A DNA stretch of 19,928 bases from CAZWMK01 sp964635065 (GTDB taxonomy: Bacteria; Pseudomonadota; Alphaproteobacteria; Sphingomonadales; Sphingomonadaceae): the NCBI GenBank assembly GCA_964635065.1, contig CAZWMK010000034.1, positions 1 to 19,928 of the forward strand, written 5' to 3'. The notes beneath the pieces are model-generated. The model did not search any database. It was not told the origin of the DNA and was given only the letters and a program-made list of their open reading frames with translations. Positions 7,241 to 16,238 of this stretch are shown piece after piece (positions within the stretch are counted from its first letter, which is position 1; every line of letters begins with the position of its first letter). Both the position numbers and the translations under genes were made by a program.

Positions 7241-8395
7241 ATGGCGCATACGAGGCGCCCTGCCAGCACACAGGCTGAAACGGGCACGTCTGAAACGGGC
7301 AAGACCGAGGCAGGAAAAGCTCCTACCGTCGGCGACATTCTGAATGCCATCCCGATGCCGGTGCTGCTGATCGACCCGGCGGGCGAACCGGCGAATATCA
7401 ACATCGCGGGCGAAGTCTTCTTCAACATGTCGCGGACAGCGCTGACGGAGCGTGGCTGGGACGCTGTCTTGCCGGTTGACAGTCCCCTCAGGGCATTTCT
7501 GGTCGAAGCGCGCACGGTTGCAGGCGACTATTCCGCGTATGAAGTCGATCTCAGCCTGATCGCTGGCGGTGTATATCGGGCCGATCTGTTCATTGCGCCG
7601 CTCGCCGAATGGCCAGGATGGCTGACATTGACCATTCGCGCCCGGACAGCCGCTGCCCTCGCAAACCGCCAACTGGACCATCAGGGCGCCGCACGGTCCG
7701 CCGAGGGCGTGGCCGCAATGCTGGCGCATGAAATCAAGAATCCGTTGTCCGGCATTCGCGGTGCGGCCCAGCTGCTGTCGCTGGATGCCGGCTCCGACAC
7801 GACAGAACTTACCGACCTCATCTGTACAGAAGTCGATCGTATCAGCGCATTGATCGACCGAATGGAAGGTTTTACCGATACGCGCCCGCTTGAACGCAAG
7901 CCCGAGAATATTCACAGCATCCTTGGCCATGTCCGGCGAGTTGCCGAGGCTGGCTTTGCCCGCAACATCCGGATCCGCGAGCATTATGACCCATCGCTTC
8001 CGGCGGTCTCGGGCAATCGTGATGCCTTGGTGCAGATTTTCCTGAACCTTGTGAAAAATGCCTCTGAGGCCATCGGCGATACCGGAGGCGAAATCACGCT
8101 GACGACGGCCTATCGCCATGGCATGCGCATTGCCGTGCGCGGCGCGAACCGCCGTGTGTCGGTGCCGATTGAAATCTGTGTCATCGATACAGGGCCGGGC
8201 GCGCCATCCGATATCGTCAATTATCTGTTCGATCCATTCGTGACATCGAAGCCGACACGAGGCGGGCTGGGGCTGGGGCTGGCGCTGGTAGCCAAGCTGG
8301 TCAGCGATCATGGCGGCATCGTTGAATATGAAAGGCGTCCGGATCCGCCGCGCACCATTTTTCGAGTCCTCTTGCCAGTAGCGGGGAAAAATTGA
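7241..8395 (+). CDS. ntrB: Nitrogen regulation sensor histidine kinase NtrB (GlnL)
   Basis: A cytosolic kinase/phosphatase that controls NtrC in response to nitrogen status, normally through PII protein. At 384 aa it has an N-terminal PAS-like domain (about 30-130, ILNAIPMPVLLIDPAGEPANIN), the dimerisation/phosphoacceptor block MLAHEIKNPLSGIRGAAQLL with H163, an N box (VQIFLNLVKNASEAI), a G1 box (VIDTGPGAP) and a G2 box (GGLGLGLALVAKLVSDHGG). There are no membrane segments. The first 28 residues are Thr/Glu/Gly-rich and probably disordered. The start lies 2 bases after dusB and its end overlaps the ntrC start, pointing to one transcript. Confidence 0.95.
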   Translation: MAHTRRPASTQAETGTSETGKTEAGKAPTVGDILNAIPMPVLLIDPAGEPANINIAGEVFFNMSRTALTERGWDAVLPVDSPLRAFLVEARTVAGDYSAYEVDLSLIAGGVYRADLFIAPLAEWPGWLTLTIRARTAAALANRQLDHQGAARSAEGVAAMLAHEIKNPLSGIRGAAQLLSLDAGSDTTELTDLICTEVDRISALIDRMEGFTDTRPLERKPENIHSILGHVRRVAEAGFARNIRIREHYDPSLPAVSGNRDALVQIFLNLVKNASEAIGDTGGEITLTTAYRHGMRIAVRGANRRVSVPIEICVIDTGPGAPSDIVNYLFDPFVTSKPTRGGLGLGLALVAKLVSDHGGIVEYERRPDPPRTIFRVLLPVAGKN

Positions 8396-9843
8396 GCGAG
8401 AATGCTGTCATTATCGTGGTCGACGACGATGCGGCCATCCGCACTGTCGTGCGGCAGGCGCTGGTACGCGCCGGCCATGATGTCCGCACGACCGACAGTG
8501 TCGCCGGTCTGTGGCGGATGATCAATGACGGGATCGGCGATGTCGTCATCACCGATGTCATGCTGCCCGATGCCAATGGCCTTGATGCCATTCCGGCCAT
8601 TTTCGCCAAGCGTCCCGGATTGCCCTTCATCGTGATGAGTGCGCAAAACACGCTGGCGACGGCAGTGCGCGCAACCGAAAAAGGCGCTTTTGAATATCTG
8701 CCAAAGCCTTTTGATATCAATGAACTGACACGCGCTGTTGCCAGTGCGCTCGAACAGGTGCGCATGGGGCGTACCGGTTTGCAACCCGCGCTTGCCCCGC
8801 GCGAGGAACTGCCGTTGATCGGCCGGTCGCAGGCGATGCAGGATGTGTATCGCACCATTGCCCGTGTTGTGCCGACGGATTTGACCGTGATGATCCTTGG
8901 GGAATCCGGCACGGGCAAGGAACTGGTGGCACGTGCACTGCACGACCTTGGACCGCGACGCACCGGCCCATTCGTCCCGCTCAACATGGCCGCTATTCCG
9001 CGCGAACTGATCGAGTCCGAATTGTTCGGACATGAACGCGGCGCCTTCACCGGCGCGGCACAGCGCGCAACGGGCCGTTTCGAACAGGCGCAGGGCGGCA
9101 CCCTGTTCCTCGATGAAATCGGCGACATGCCGATGGATGCGCAAACCCGGCTGTTGCGCGTCCTGCAATCGGGCGAATTTACCACTGTCGGCGGGACACG
9201 TGCCATCCGCGCCGATGTTCGCATCATTTCCGCCACGCACAAGGACCTGCGTCGTCTGATCGATGCCGGACAGTTCCGCGAGGATCTCTTCTATCGCCTG
9301 AACGTCGTTCCGGTCCGCTTGCCGCCGCTGCGGGCGCGCGTCGACGACATTGCCGACCTTGCAACCCATTTCCTCGATCGTGCCGCGGAGGAGGGGCTGC
9401 CGCACAAGTCGCTTGATGCCAGCGCCATCGAATGGATGCGCAACTATCCCTGGCCTGGCAATGTGCGCGAACTGGAAAATCTGATGCGTCGCCTTGCCGC
9501 CCTCGCACGCGAGGATGTGCTGACGGCGGGTGTCGTTGAGATGGGCTTGCACGAGGGCCAACCGCCCGTGCAGGTAAACCGTAACGGCGACAAGGGTCTG
9601 GCCGCCTCGGTCGAGCGTCACCTGTCCAGTTATTTTGCAACTTTCGAGGATCAGTTGCCCCCCGATGGCCTTTACGAGCGTGTGCTGCGCGAAGTCGAAC
9701 GACCGCTTTTGACGCTGGCGCTGGCTGCGACTGGGGGCAATCAGCTCAAGGCCGCAAAAATGCTCGGCATGAACCGAAACACATTGCGCAAGAAGCTGAG
9801 CGAATTGAGGATCGAGGCGGCAACCTTGCGGCAAAGCCTGTAA
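8392..9843 (+). CDS. ntrC: Nitrogen regulation response regulator NtrC (sigma-54 activator)
   Basis: The partner of NtrB, 483 aa. The receiver domain (about 5-120) has the acidic DDD pocket near 11-13, phosphoacceptor D55 (ITDVMLPD) and K105. The AAA+ domain has Walker A GESGTGKE at 170-177, the sigma-54 contact loop GAFTGA at 217-222 and Walker B FLDEIGDMP near 239-247. The C-terminal Fis-type helix-turn-helix is GGNQLKAAKMLGMNRNTL. All catalytic motifs are present, so it should activate sigma-54 promoters of nitrogen-assimilation genes. It starts with TTG: the bases TTGA at 8392-8395 combine the ntrC start with the ntrB stop, behind a GCGGGG site. Confidence 0.96.
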   Translation: MSENAVIIVVDDDAAIRTVVRQALVRAGHDVRTTDSVAGLWRMINDGIGDVVITDVMLPDANGLDAIPAIFAKRPGLPFIVMSAQNTLATAVRATEKGAFEYLPKPFDINELTRAVASALEQVRMGRTGLQPALAPREELPLIGRSQAMQDVYRTIARVVPTDLTVMILGESGTGKELVARALHDLGPRRTGPFVPLNMAAIPRELIESELFGHERGAFTGAAQRATGRFEQAQGGTLFLDEIGDMPMDAQTRLLRVLQSGEFTTVGGTRAIRADVRIISATHKDLRRLIDAGQFREDLFYRLNVVPVRLPPLRARVDDIADLATHFLDRAAEEGLPHKSLDASAIEWMRNYPWPGNVRELENLMRRLAALAREDVLTAGVVEMGLHEGQPPVQVNRNGDKGLAASVERHLSSYFATFEDQLPPDGLYERVLREVERPLLTLALAATGGNQLKAAKMLGMNRNTLRKKLSELRIEAATLRQSL

Positions 9844-9915
9844 GATTGCGACAAATGGCGTTGCCCATCGGCAACAGGCTGTTTCCAAGACGCCACAAAG
9901 GCGCTAGGGAAAGCC

Positions 9916-12183
9916 ATGGCTGAAACGGCTTTGCTTGCCCGGAAGGAAACGCGCTGGCGTCGCATGCGCCGCCGCGTCAGTCGCATTATTGCCCGTGTGG
10001 GCTATTATCCCCGGCTAGAAATCGGTTTTGCCATTTTTGCGATTGTCGCCGCCATGGCGAGTTACACCGCCATTGTCGGCAATGTTGCGCCGACCCAGGG
10101 TTATACGCCAACCTTGCGCACGATCCTGCTGCTGTCCGGCCTTGTGCCACTGATGGCGCTGATCGTCCTCATCGCCCGCCGGATCGCCTTTCTTCTTGGT
10201 GCGCGGCGGCAAGGACGGGTGGGGGCCCGCCTGCACGTCCGGATGGTCGCCCTGTTTGCGAGCGTGGCGGCCGTGCCAACCCTTCTGGTTGTGATCTTTG
10301 CCTCGCTCCTGTTTCAGTTCGGGGTACAATTCTGGTTTTCCGACCGCGCACGCACCGTGCTGGAAAATGCCGATCAGGTCGCCAAGGCCTATGTCGAGGA
10401 GAACAAGCAGCGGATCGTTGCCGATATTTTAGCCATGGCCAATGACGTCAATGGATATGCGAATGAATATGGCATTGATTCCAGTGCTTTTCGTGAAGGT
10501 CTTGACTTTCAGGTTGCTGCCAGAAACCTGACTGAAGCCGGCGTTTTTTCCACCATGGGTGGCGAGTTTCTTGTCTATGCCAGTGTCAATCTGGACAATC
10601 GTCCCTTGGCGCAGCGGATTCTGCCGACCGATCTTGCGCGGGCGCAGGGGGGACAGGCCAGCGTCATTGCTTCATCTTCGGACCGGGTGGAAGCGGTCGT
10701 CCGGATCGATCCGATCTTCGAACGCTATATCTATGTCAGCCGCAAGGTCGACCCGCAGGTCTTGAATTCCGTGGCGCGCACACAAACGGCGCTGTCGGAA
10801 TATCAATCGCTGATCGAACGATCGAAGACGATGCAACTGCGGTTCAACCTGATGCTGGCAGCGATTTCGCTGCTGATCCTCGCCGCGACCGTTGTCTTTG
10901 CGCTCTGGCTGGCAAACCGTCTCGTCAAACCGATTGGTCGTCTGGCGCGTGCTGCCGAGCGCGTTGGCAGTGGCGATCTGAGTGCGCGTGTGCCGATCCG
11001 CGGCAGTCCGGATGAACTGGGCACGCTGGCACGCGCATTCAACCGCATGGCAAAGCAGCTTGAGGTGCAAACCTCGGCGCTGGATCGTCGCCGTCGCTTT
11101 ACGGAAGCCGTGCTGGCAGGGGTTACGGCGGGCGTCTTGTCGATTGACCGCGAGGGCACCATCCGCCTGTGCAACAGTTCGGCCGAGGCGCTGCTGGAAA
11201 GCAAGGGACGCCTGTTGATCGGCCAGAAACTGAGCGATGCCGTCCCTGAATTCGCACCGATTTTCGATAATGCCGTCACCAAGGGCCATGCCGAAGGCCA
11301 AGCGCGCATCCTGCGTGGCAACGAGACGCAGACGCTGATGGTGCAGGCCGCAGCCGAAGCGGGCGGCGAGGGAGGGTATGTCCTGACCTTCGACGACATT
11401 TCGCAGCAGCTTTCCGATCAGCGTCGTGCCGCATGGGCCGATGTGGCCCGGCGCATCGCGCACGAGATCAAGAATCCGCTGACCCCCATCCAGCTGTCGG
11501 CCGAGCGTTTGCAACGTCGTTATGGCAAGCAGATCGTGCAGGATCCGGAAACCTTTGCCAGCCTGACCGGCACCATTGTTCGTCAGGTCGGCGATCTGCG
11601 GCGCATGGTGGATGAATTTTCCTCCTTTGCCCGCATGCCCAAGCCGGTGTTCCGGTCTGAACCCGTGCTCGATATTGCCCGCCAGGCACTGTTCATGCAG
11701 GAAGTCGCCCATCCGGCGATCCGCTTCGAATTGAACCTGGCAGAGGATCTGCCTCTGTTCGTATGTGATCGTCGCCAGATTGCCCAAGCCTTGACCAATC
11801 TTCTCAAGAATGCCGCAGAAGCAATTGATGCAAGAGTTGATGATATCGAGCAGGGGCATGTTTCCGTCGCCATCCACGGCAACATTGACAGCCTGTCCAT
11901 CACGATTACCGACAATGGCGTCGGCATTCCTGCAGACCTGCGCGACCGCATCACCGAACCCTATGTAACAACCCGCGCCCGTGGCACGGGGCTTGGCCTC
12001 GCCATCGTCAAGAAGATCATCGAAGAACATGACGGCGTTCTCGAACTTGGCGGAAATCCCGACGGCGAGGGCACGCGGGTTTCCATGCGCTTTGACCTTG
12101 CGGCCCTTGCCCGGCGGCTCGCGCCGGATGAGGGCCATTATGAACCTGTGCCGGAGGCGGACCGCCGCCCCGGACTTGCATGA
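9916..12183 (+). CDS. ntrY: Membrane sensor histidine kinase NtrY
   Basis: A 755-aa membrane kinase paired with NtrX. Hydrophobic segments lie at about 35-55, 69-94 and 108-140, then an extracytoplasmic region at about 141-308, then a fourth segment at 311-334. A HAMP domain follows (RLVKPIGRLARAAERVGSGDLS), then a PAS-like domain at about 392-500, the phosphoacceptor block ARRIAHEIKNPLTPIQLSAERL with H516, the N box (LTNLLKNAAEAI) and the G boxes (ITDNGVGIP, GTGLGLAIVKKIIEEHDG). Family members are linked to nitrogen metabolism, redox or oxygen sensing and envelope traits. It has an AGGGA site just before the ATG, 72 bases after ntrC, and its stop overlaps the Shine-Dalgarno of ntrX. Confidence 0.96.
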   Translation: MAETALLARKETRWRRMRRRVSRIIARVGYYPRLEIGFAIFAIVAAMASYTAIVGNVAPTQGYTPTLRTILLLSGLVPLMALIVLIARRIAFLLGARRQGRVGARLHVRMVALFASVAAVPTLLVVIFASLLFQFGVQFWFSDRARTVLENADQVAKAYVEENKQRIVADILAMANDVNGYANEYGIDSSAFREGLDFQVAARNLTEAGVFSTMGGEFLVYASVNLDNRPLAQRILPTDLARAQGGQASVIASSSDRVEAVVRIDPIFERYIYVSRKVDPQVLNSVARTQTALSEYQSLIERSKTMQLRFNLMLAAISLLILAATVVFALWLANRLVKPIGRLARAAERVGSGDLSARVPIRGSPDELGTLARAFNRMAKQLEVQTSALDRRRRFTEAVLAGVTAGVLSIDREGTIRLCNSSAEALLESKGRLLIGQKLSDAVPEFAPIFDNAVTKGHAEGQARILRGNETQTLMVQAAAEAGGEGGYVLTFDDISQQLSDQRRAAWADVARRIAHEIKNPLTPIQLSAERLQRRYGKQIVQDPETFASLTGTIVRQVGDLRRMVDEFSSFARMPKPVFRSEPVLDIARQALFMQEVAHPAIRFELNLAEDLPLFVCDRRQIAQALTNLLKNAAEAIDARVDDIEQGHVSVAIHGNIDSLSITITDNGVGIPADLRDRITEPYVTTRARGTGLGLAIVKKIIEEHDGVLELGGNPDGEGTRVSMRFDLAALARRLAPDEGHYEPVPEADRRPGLA

Positions 12184-12192
12184 GGAGTCTGC

Positions 12193-13614
12193 ATGGCGCT
12201 CGATATCCTGATCGTTGATGACGAGGCCGACATCCGCGAGTTGATCGCGGGCGTTCTGGAAGACGAAGGCTATGAAACCCGCACCGCCAGAGACAGCGAC
12301 AGTGCGCTTGCCGCGTTGCATGACCGCCGCCCGGCATTGATGGTGCTGGATATCTGGCTGCAAGGTTCGCGTCTCGACGGAATCGAGTTGCTGGAGCAGG
12401 TCAAACAACAAGACCCGTCGTTGCCGGTCATCATCATTTCCGGGCACGGCAACATTGAAACGGCTGTCGCCGCGATCAAGCGCGGCGCCTATGATTTCAT
12501 CGAAAAGCCCTTTCAGGCCGATCAGCTCATCCTGGCTGTCCAGAGAGCGACCGAAACCGAACGCCTGCGCCGCGAAAATGAGGAATTACGCGAACGTGCG
12601 GGGTTCGACAGCGAGATGACCGGCTCCTCCGCCCTCATCAACAACGTGCGCGCGACGATCAAACGCGTGGCACTCACCGGCAGTCGGGTGTTCATTACAG
12701 GCCCGGCGGGAGCAGGCAAGGAAATCGCCGCACGCCTGCTGCACCAATGGTCATCGCGCGCCAATGCACCTTTTGTCGTCGTGTCCGCCGCGCGCATGCA
12801 TCCCGACCGTGTCGAGGAAGAGTTGTTCGGACGTGAGGATGAGGGAAAACCATTGCGCGTCGGCCTGTTCGAGCAGGCGCATGGCGGAACGCTCTTCCTT
12901 GACGAAATCGCCGACATGCCCATGCCGACGCAGGCCAAGATCCTGCGCGTCCTGACCGAACAGGTGTTCCAGCGTGTCGGCGGCAGCCGCAATGTGCGCG
13001 TCGATGTGCGCGTCATCAGTGCAACCGCCCGCGAACTGCGGGACGAAATCGCAGCCGGACGGTTCCGGGAAGACCTTTATTACCGCCTGAATGTCGTGCC
13101 CGTGCATTTGCCGGCTTTGTCCGAACGGCGGGAAGACATTTTGGAACTGGCCGAATATTTCCTCGCCCGCTTTGCAGCCGACCGGCGTTTGCCGACGCCA
13201 GTCTTGAGTGACGATGCGCTTGCCGCGCTTCAGACTTATGATTGGCCGGGCAATGTGCGCCAGTTACGCAATGTGATGGAACGCACGCTGATCCTTGCCC
13301 CCGCCGACCGGGCAGGGCGCATCGACCTCGACATGTTGCCCGACGAAGTGACTATGGAACCGGCCAAGCTGTTTCCCGATCAGGCCGCCCGTTCCATCAT
13401 GGGGGCGCCGTTGCGCGAAGCCCGTGAATCCTTTGAGCGCGAATATCTCAGAGTGCAGATTCGCAGATTTTCGGGCAATATCTCGCGTACGGCCGCATTC
13501 ATTGGCATGGAACGCTCGGCCCTTCACCGCAAGCTCAAGTCCCTCGGTCTGACCGAAACCGGTCGTGAAGGAGATGACGAGGTGGGCGAGGGAACAGAGG
13601 AAGGGCGGAACTGA
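12193..13614 (+). CDS. ntrX: Response regulator NtrX
   Basis: A 473-aa NtrC-like regulator. The receiver domain has D53 (VLDIWLQG) and K105. The AAA+ domain has Walker A GPAGAGKE at 170-177 and Walker B FLDEIADMP around 235-243. A C-terminal Fis-type helix-turn-helix is seen (GNISRTAAFIGMERSALHRKL). Where NtrC has GAFTGA, this protein reads LFGREDEGKPLRVGLFEQAH (211-230), so the sigma-54 contact loop is missing. From memory, many alphaproteobacterial NtrX proteins lack it and act without sigma-54. The last 20 residues are very acidic and Gly-rich. The start is supported by GAGGA at 12182-12186. Confidence 0.95.
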   Translation: MALDILIVDDEADIRELIAGVLEDEGYETRTARDSDSALAALHDRRPALMVLDIWLQGSRLDGIELLEQVKQQDPSLPVIIISGHGNIETAVAAIKRGAYDFIEKPFQADQLILAVQRATETERLRRENEELRERAGFDSEMTGSSALINNVRATIKRVALTGSRVFITGPAGAGKEIAARLLHQWSSRANAPFVVVSAARMHPDRVEEELFGREDEGKPLRVGLFEQAHGGTLFLDEIADMPMPTQAKILRVLTEQVFQRVGGSRNVRVDVRVISATARELRDEIAAGRFREDLYYRLNVVPVHLPALSERREDILELAEYFLARFAADRRLPTPVLSDDALAALQTYDWPGNVRQLRNVMERTLILAPADRAGRIDLDMLPDEVTMEPAKLFPDQAARSIMGAPLREARESFEREYLRVQIRRFSGNISRTAAFIGMERSALHRKLKSLGLTETGREGDDEVGEGTEEGRN

Positions 13615-13759
13615 AACCGGAACGCGATTTCAGTTGTCCCCGGAGCGACCGTCGGTTAAGTGAGGAGTCAGGGGACGTATTTGTGCCTGTCCATAATGAC
13701 AGACGCCGCTGAACGGCGCAGGCGCAAACCATTGTAGTTTGCCAATAATGAGGCCTAGC

Positions 13760-14008
13760 ATGGCAGATAAAACCAATAACTTGCAGGACGTTTTCCTCAA
13801 TACCATCCGCAAGAGCAAGACACCTGTCACAATGTTTCTCGTGAATGGTGTGAAACTTCAGGGTGTCATCACCTGGTTCGATAATTTTTCGGTGCTTTTG
13901 CGTCGTGATGGTCATTCGCAGCTTGTGTACAAGCACGCGATTTCGACGGTCATGCCCGCCGGCCCTATTCAGATGTTCGATTCCGAAAAGGACAATGACG
14001 TCGATTGA
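13760..14008 (+). CDS. hfq: RNA chaperone Hfq
   Basis: An 82-aa Sm-like hexamer subunit that binds small RNAs and mRNAs. The Sm1 region (NLQDVFLNTIRKSKTPVTMF, VNGVKLQGVITWFD) and the Sm2 motif (YKHAISTVMP) are complete, including the Y57/K58/H59 proximal-face residues. The tail is only about 12 residues and acidic, as is usual outside gammaproteobacteria. I use the Met at 13760; an in-frame Met at 13739 adds seven residues not found in Hfq. A GAGG site precedes the chosen start. The 145 bases upstream contain a 5-bp hairpin (CGCCG-CTGAA-CGGCG, 13704-13718) and no clear promoter boxes. The stop overlaps a possible hflX start. Confidence 0.97.
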   Translation: MADKTNNLQDVFLNTIRKSKTPVTMFLVNGVKLQGVITWFDNFSVLLRRDGHSQLVYKHAISTVMPAGPIQMFDSEKDNDVD

Positions 14009-15396
14009 GCGTGGCAGAATCTTCACATGATCCCCTCGACGCCCGGCAAAGGCGGCGAGGGGGCAAGCCAACCTTCGGTCAGGATGACGATGGCAGCGGA
14101 ACCGTGCATGGTGCGCGCGCGATCGTTGTCCATCCCGCCTTCGGACAGGCGTCGGGCGGGAATGCCGGACGCGATCCTGAAGCGCGCCTGGAAGAAGCCG
14201 TCAACCTTTCCCAGGCCATCGCGCTTGATGTGCGTGCACGTGAAATCGTGCGGATCAGAGCGCCGAGGGCCAGCCATCTGTTTGGCAGCGGTCAGATCGA
14301 ACGGCTGGCCGCGCTGGTAGAAACCCATGAGGCCGAGCTCGTTGTCATTGATGGCGCGGTTTCGCCTATTCAGCAGCGCAATCTTGAAAAAGACCTCAAA
14401 GCCAAGGTCATCGATCGCACCGGCCTCATCCTTGAAATCTTCGGTGAGCGCGCGCAGACCAAGGAAGGCGTGCTTCAGGTCGAACTGGCGCATCTCAATT
14501 ACCAGGCAAGCCGTCTTGTGCGTTCCTGGACGCACCTTGAACGCCAGCGCGGCGGTTTCGGCTTTCTTGGCGGTCCCGGCGAAACGCAGATCGAGGCCGA
14601 TCGTCGCCTGATCCGCGAACGCATCGCCAAGCTGGAGCGCGAACTGGAAGATGTGCGGCGTACACGCGCGCTGCACCGGCGTCAGCGCAAGAAGGCGCCT
14701 TATCCGATTGTGGCCCTGGTCGGTTATACCAATGCCGGAAAGTCGACCCTGTTCAACCGCCTGACAGGCGCTGATGTCATGGCGAAGGATTTGCTGTTCG
14801 CAACGCTAGATCCGACAATGCGGGCCATTGAACTGCCGGGTATCGACAAGGTCATCCTGTCAGACACCGTCGGTTTCATCTCGGCGTTGCCAACCCAGCT
14901 CATTGCCGCTTTCCGCGCCACGCTCGAAGAGGTTCTGGAAGCGGATATCATTGTCCATGTCCGCGATATTGCCCATCCTGACAGCGAAGCGCAGGCGGCT
15001 GACGTCGAGGGCGTGCTGCGCGATCTCGGCATGATCGATAATCGCGATGCCGAAGACGGCAAGGGCACGCCGATCATCGAAGCGCTGAACAAGGTCGATC
15101 TGATCGACCCCGACCAGCAGGCTGCCCTGCGCCTCGAGGCTGCGCGGCGCGATGACATGGTCTTGCTGTCCGCAGTGACAGGCGAGGGGGTGGACGCGCT
15201 TCAGCTGGCTATCGTCAAGCGTCTGCAAGCGTCAGCCCGCATCCACAGCTTCACCTTCGGTCCTGCCGACGGTGCGCGCATGGCCTGGCTCCACAAGCAT
15301 GGCGAGGTGGTGGACCGGACCGTTTCCGAGGATGGCCTGACGCAGATGAAGGTGCGTCTGGATGACGTCATGAAGGCACGTTTCGACGCCTTGTAA
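14005..15396 (+). CDS. hflX: Ribosome-associated GTPase HflX
   Basis: An OBG-HflX-superfamily GTPase that splits or rescues stalled ribosomes, particularly under heat stress. At 463 aa it has the HflX N-terminal domain (SGQIERLAAL, VVIDGAVSPIQQRNLEK, VIDRTGLILEIFGERAQTKEG), the Gly-rich linker GGFGFLGGPGETQIE, and the G domain with GYTNAGKS at 240-247, DTVG at 287-290 and NKVD at 362-365. hfq-hflX is a widely conserved pair. The start is uncertain: TTG at 14005 gives a 4-base TTGA overlap with the hfq stop, but GTG at 14011 in the same frame is equally possible, and neither has a strong Shine-Dalgarno. Residues 1-36 are not conserved. Confidence 0.95.
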   Translation: MSVAESSHDPLDARQRRRGGKPTFGQDDDGSGTVHGARAIVVHPAFGQASGGNAGRDPEARLEEAVNLSQAIALDVRAREIVRIRAPRASHLFGSGQIERLAALVETHEAELVVIDGAVSPIQQRNLEKDLKAKVIDRTGLILEIFGERAQTKEGVLQVELAHLNYQASRLVRSWTHLERQRGGFGFLGGPGETQIEADRRLIRERIAKLERELEDVRRTRALHRRQRKKAPYPIVALVGYTNAGKSTLFNRLTGADVMAKDLLFATLDPTMRAIELPGIDKVILSDTVGFISALPTQLIAAFRATLEEVLEADIIVHVRDIAHPDSEAQAADVEGVLRDLGMIDNRDAEDGKGTPIIEALNKVDLIDPDQQAALRLEAARRDDMVLLSAVTGEGVDALQLAIVKRLQASARIHSFTFGPADGARMAWLHKHGEVVDRTVSEDGLTQMKVRLDDVMKARFDAL

Positions 15397-15446
15397 GTGG
15401 GGGCGCTGGCCCTCTCAGGCCTTGTTAATACGTCAACTACTGCGCA

Positions 15447-16202
15447 TCAACGCTGGGTTGCAGCTTTCGCGGCGACCCAAAGGCGTTCTTTTTCTTCAAG
15501 GCTGAGCGCCGCGAAGTCGGGTCCCGACGCCGTTTCCATGCTGCGAAAGCGGGTTTCAAACTTGTCGGTTGCGCCACGCAAGGCTTCTTCGGCATCGACA
15601 CCGAGGTGGCGGGCATAGTTGATGACGGCAAACAACAGGTCGCCGACTTCATCGACGTGCGCATCATGGCTGTTCGCCGCGCTGACCTCGTCCAGTTCCT
15701 CCATGATCTTGGCACGCGGGCCTTCGGCATCCGGCCAGTCGAAGCCGACACGCGCAGCGCGGGACTGGATTTTCTGTGCGCGCTTTGCCGCAGGCAGTGC
15801 GCGGGCGACGCCGGAGAGCGCACTGTCGCGCTGTTTTTCGCGCGCTTTCAGAGCATCCCATGCGCGCGTCTGTTCAGCTGCATCGGCAATCACGGCATCG
15901 CCAAAAACATGAGGATGCCGACGGATCATTTTATCCGTGATACCGGAAATCACATCGTCCAGTGTGAAGTGACCAGCCTCGCGGGCCATCTGCGCATGAT
16001 AGACGACCTGCAACAGCAGATCGCCAAGCTCCTCGCACAATTCACCCATGTCGCCCTGGGCAATGGCATCGGCAACTTCATAGGCTTCTTCGATGGTATA
16101 GGGCGCTATCGTCGCAAATGTCTGCTCGATATCCCAAGGGCAGCCGCCGTTCGGATCACGCAGGCGACGCATCACGTCAGCAAGGGGGGTAAGGTCAGCC
16201 AT
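15447..16202 (-). CDS. mazG: Nucleoside triphosphate pyrophosphohydrolase MazG
   Basis: MazG hydrolyses nucleoside triphosphates to monophosphates and pyrophosphate, a house-cleaning activity that also affects stress signalling. The 251-aa protein shows the start LRDPNGGCPWDIEQTF, the metal-binding glutamates in IEEAYE (E38, E39, E42) and EELGDLLLQVVYHAQ (E57, E58, D61), and the IRRHPHVFGD block. A second MazG-like repeat near the C-terminus (EELDEVSAA, DEVGDLLFAVINYARHLG) is also visible. It converges on hflX and is the last gene of the leftward metG-tatD-MBL-mazG series. Confidence 0.96.
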   Translation of the reverse strand: MADLTPLADVMRRLRDPNGGCPWDIEQTFATIAPYTIEEAYEVADAIAQGDMGELCEELGDLLLQVVYHAQMAREAGHFTLDDVISGITDKMIRRHPHVFGDAVIADAAEQTRAWDALKAREKQRDSALSGVARALPAAKRAQKIQSRAARVGFDWPDAEGPRAKIMEELDEVSAANSHDAHVDEVGDLLFAVINYARHLGVDAEEALRGATDKFETRFRSMETASGPDFAALSLEEKERLWVAAKAATQR

Positions 16203-16213
16203 GAAAAAGTCCG

Positions 16214-16227
16214 ATAATATATATTAT
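16214..16227. repeat. 14-bp perfect AT palindrome before mazG
   Basis: ATAATATATATTAT reads the same on both strands and sits in a 36-base AT-rich gap between the MBL-fold gene stop and the mazG start, in an otherwise GC-rich region. It could be a promoter -10 region for mazG, an operator, or a simple AT spacer. I could not place a convincing -35 box at the right distance. Confidence 0.5.
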
Positions 16228-16238
16228 GTTAAATATGT

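Noticed and set aside
13615..13759. Possible sigma-54 or sigma-70 promoter and terminator upstream of hfq
   Set aside because: CATAAT at 13692 and AATAAT near 13744 have no -35 box at proper spacing, and no GG-N10-GC pair fits a sigma-54 site. The 5-bp hairpin at 13704-13718 has no T-run, and the GTCCCC/GGGGAC pair is too far apart.
15397..15446. Terminator between convergent hflX and mazG
   Set aside because: GGCC-CTCTCA-GGCC gives only a 4-bp stem and is followed by a weak TTGTTAAT tract, so it is not enough to call.
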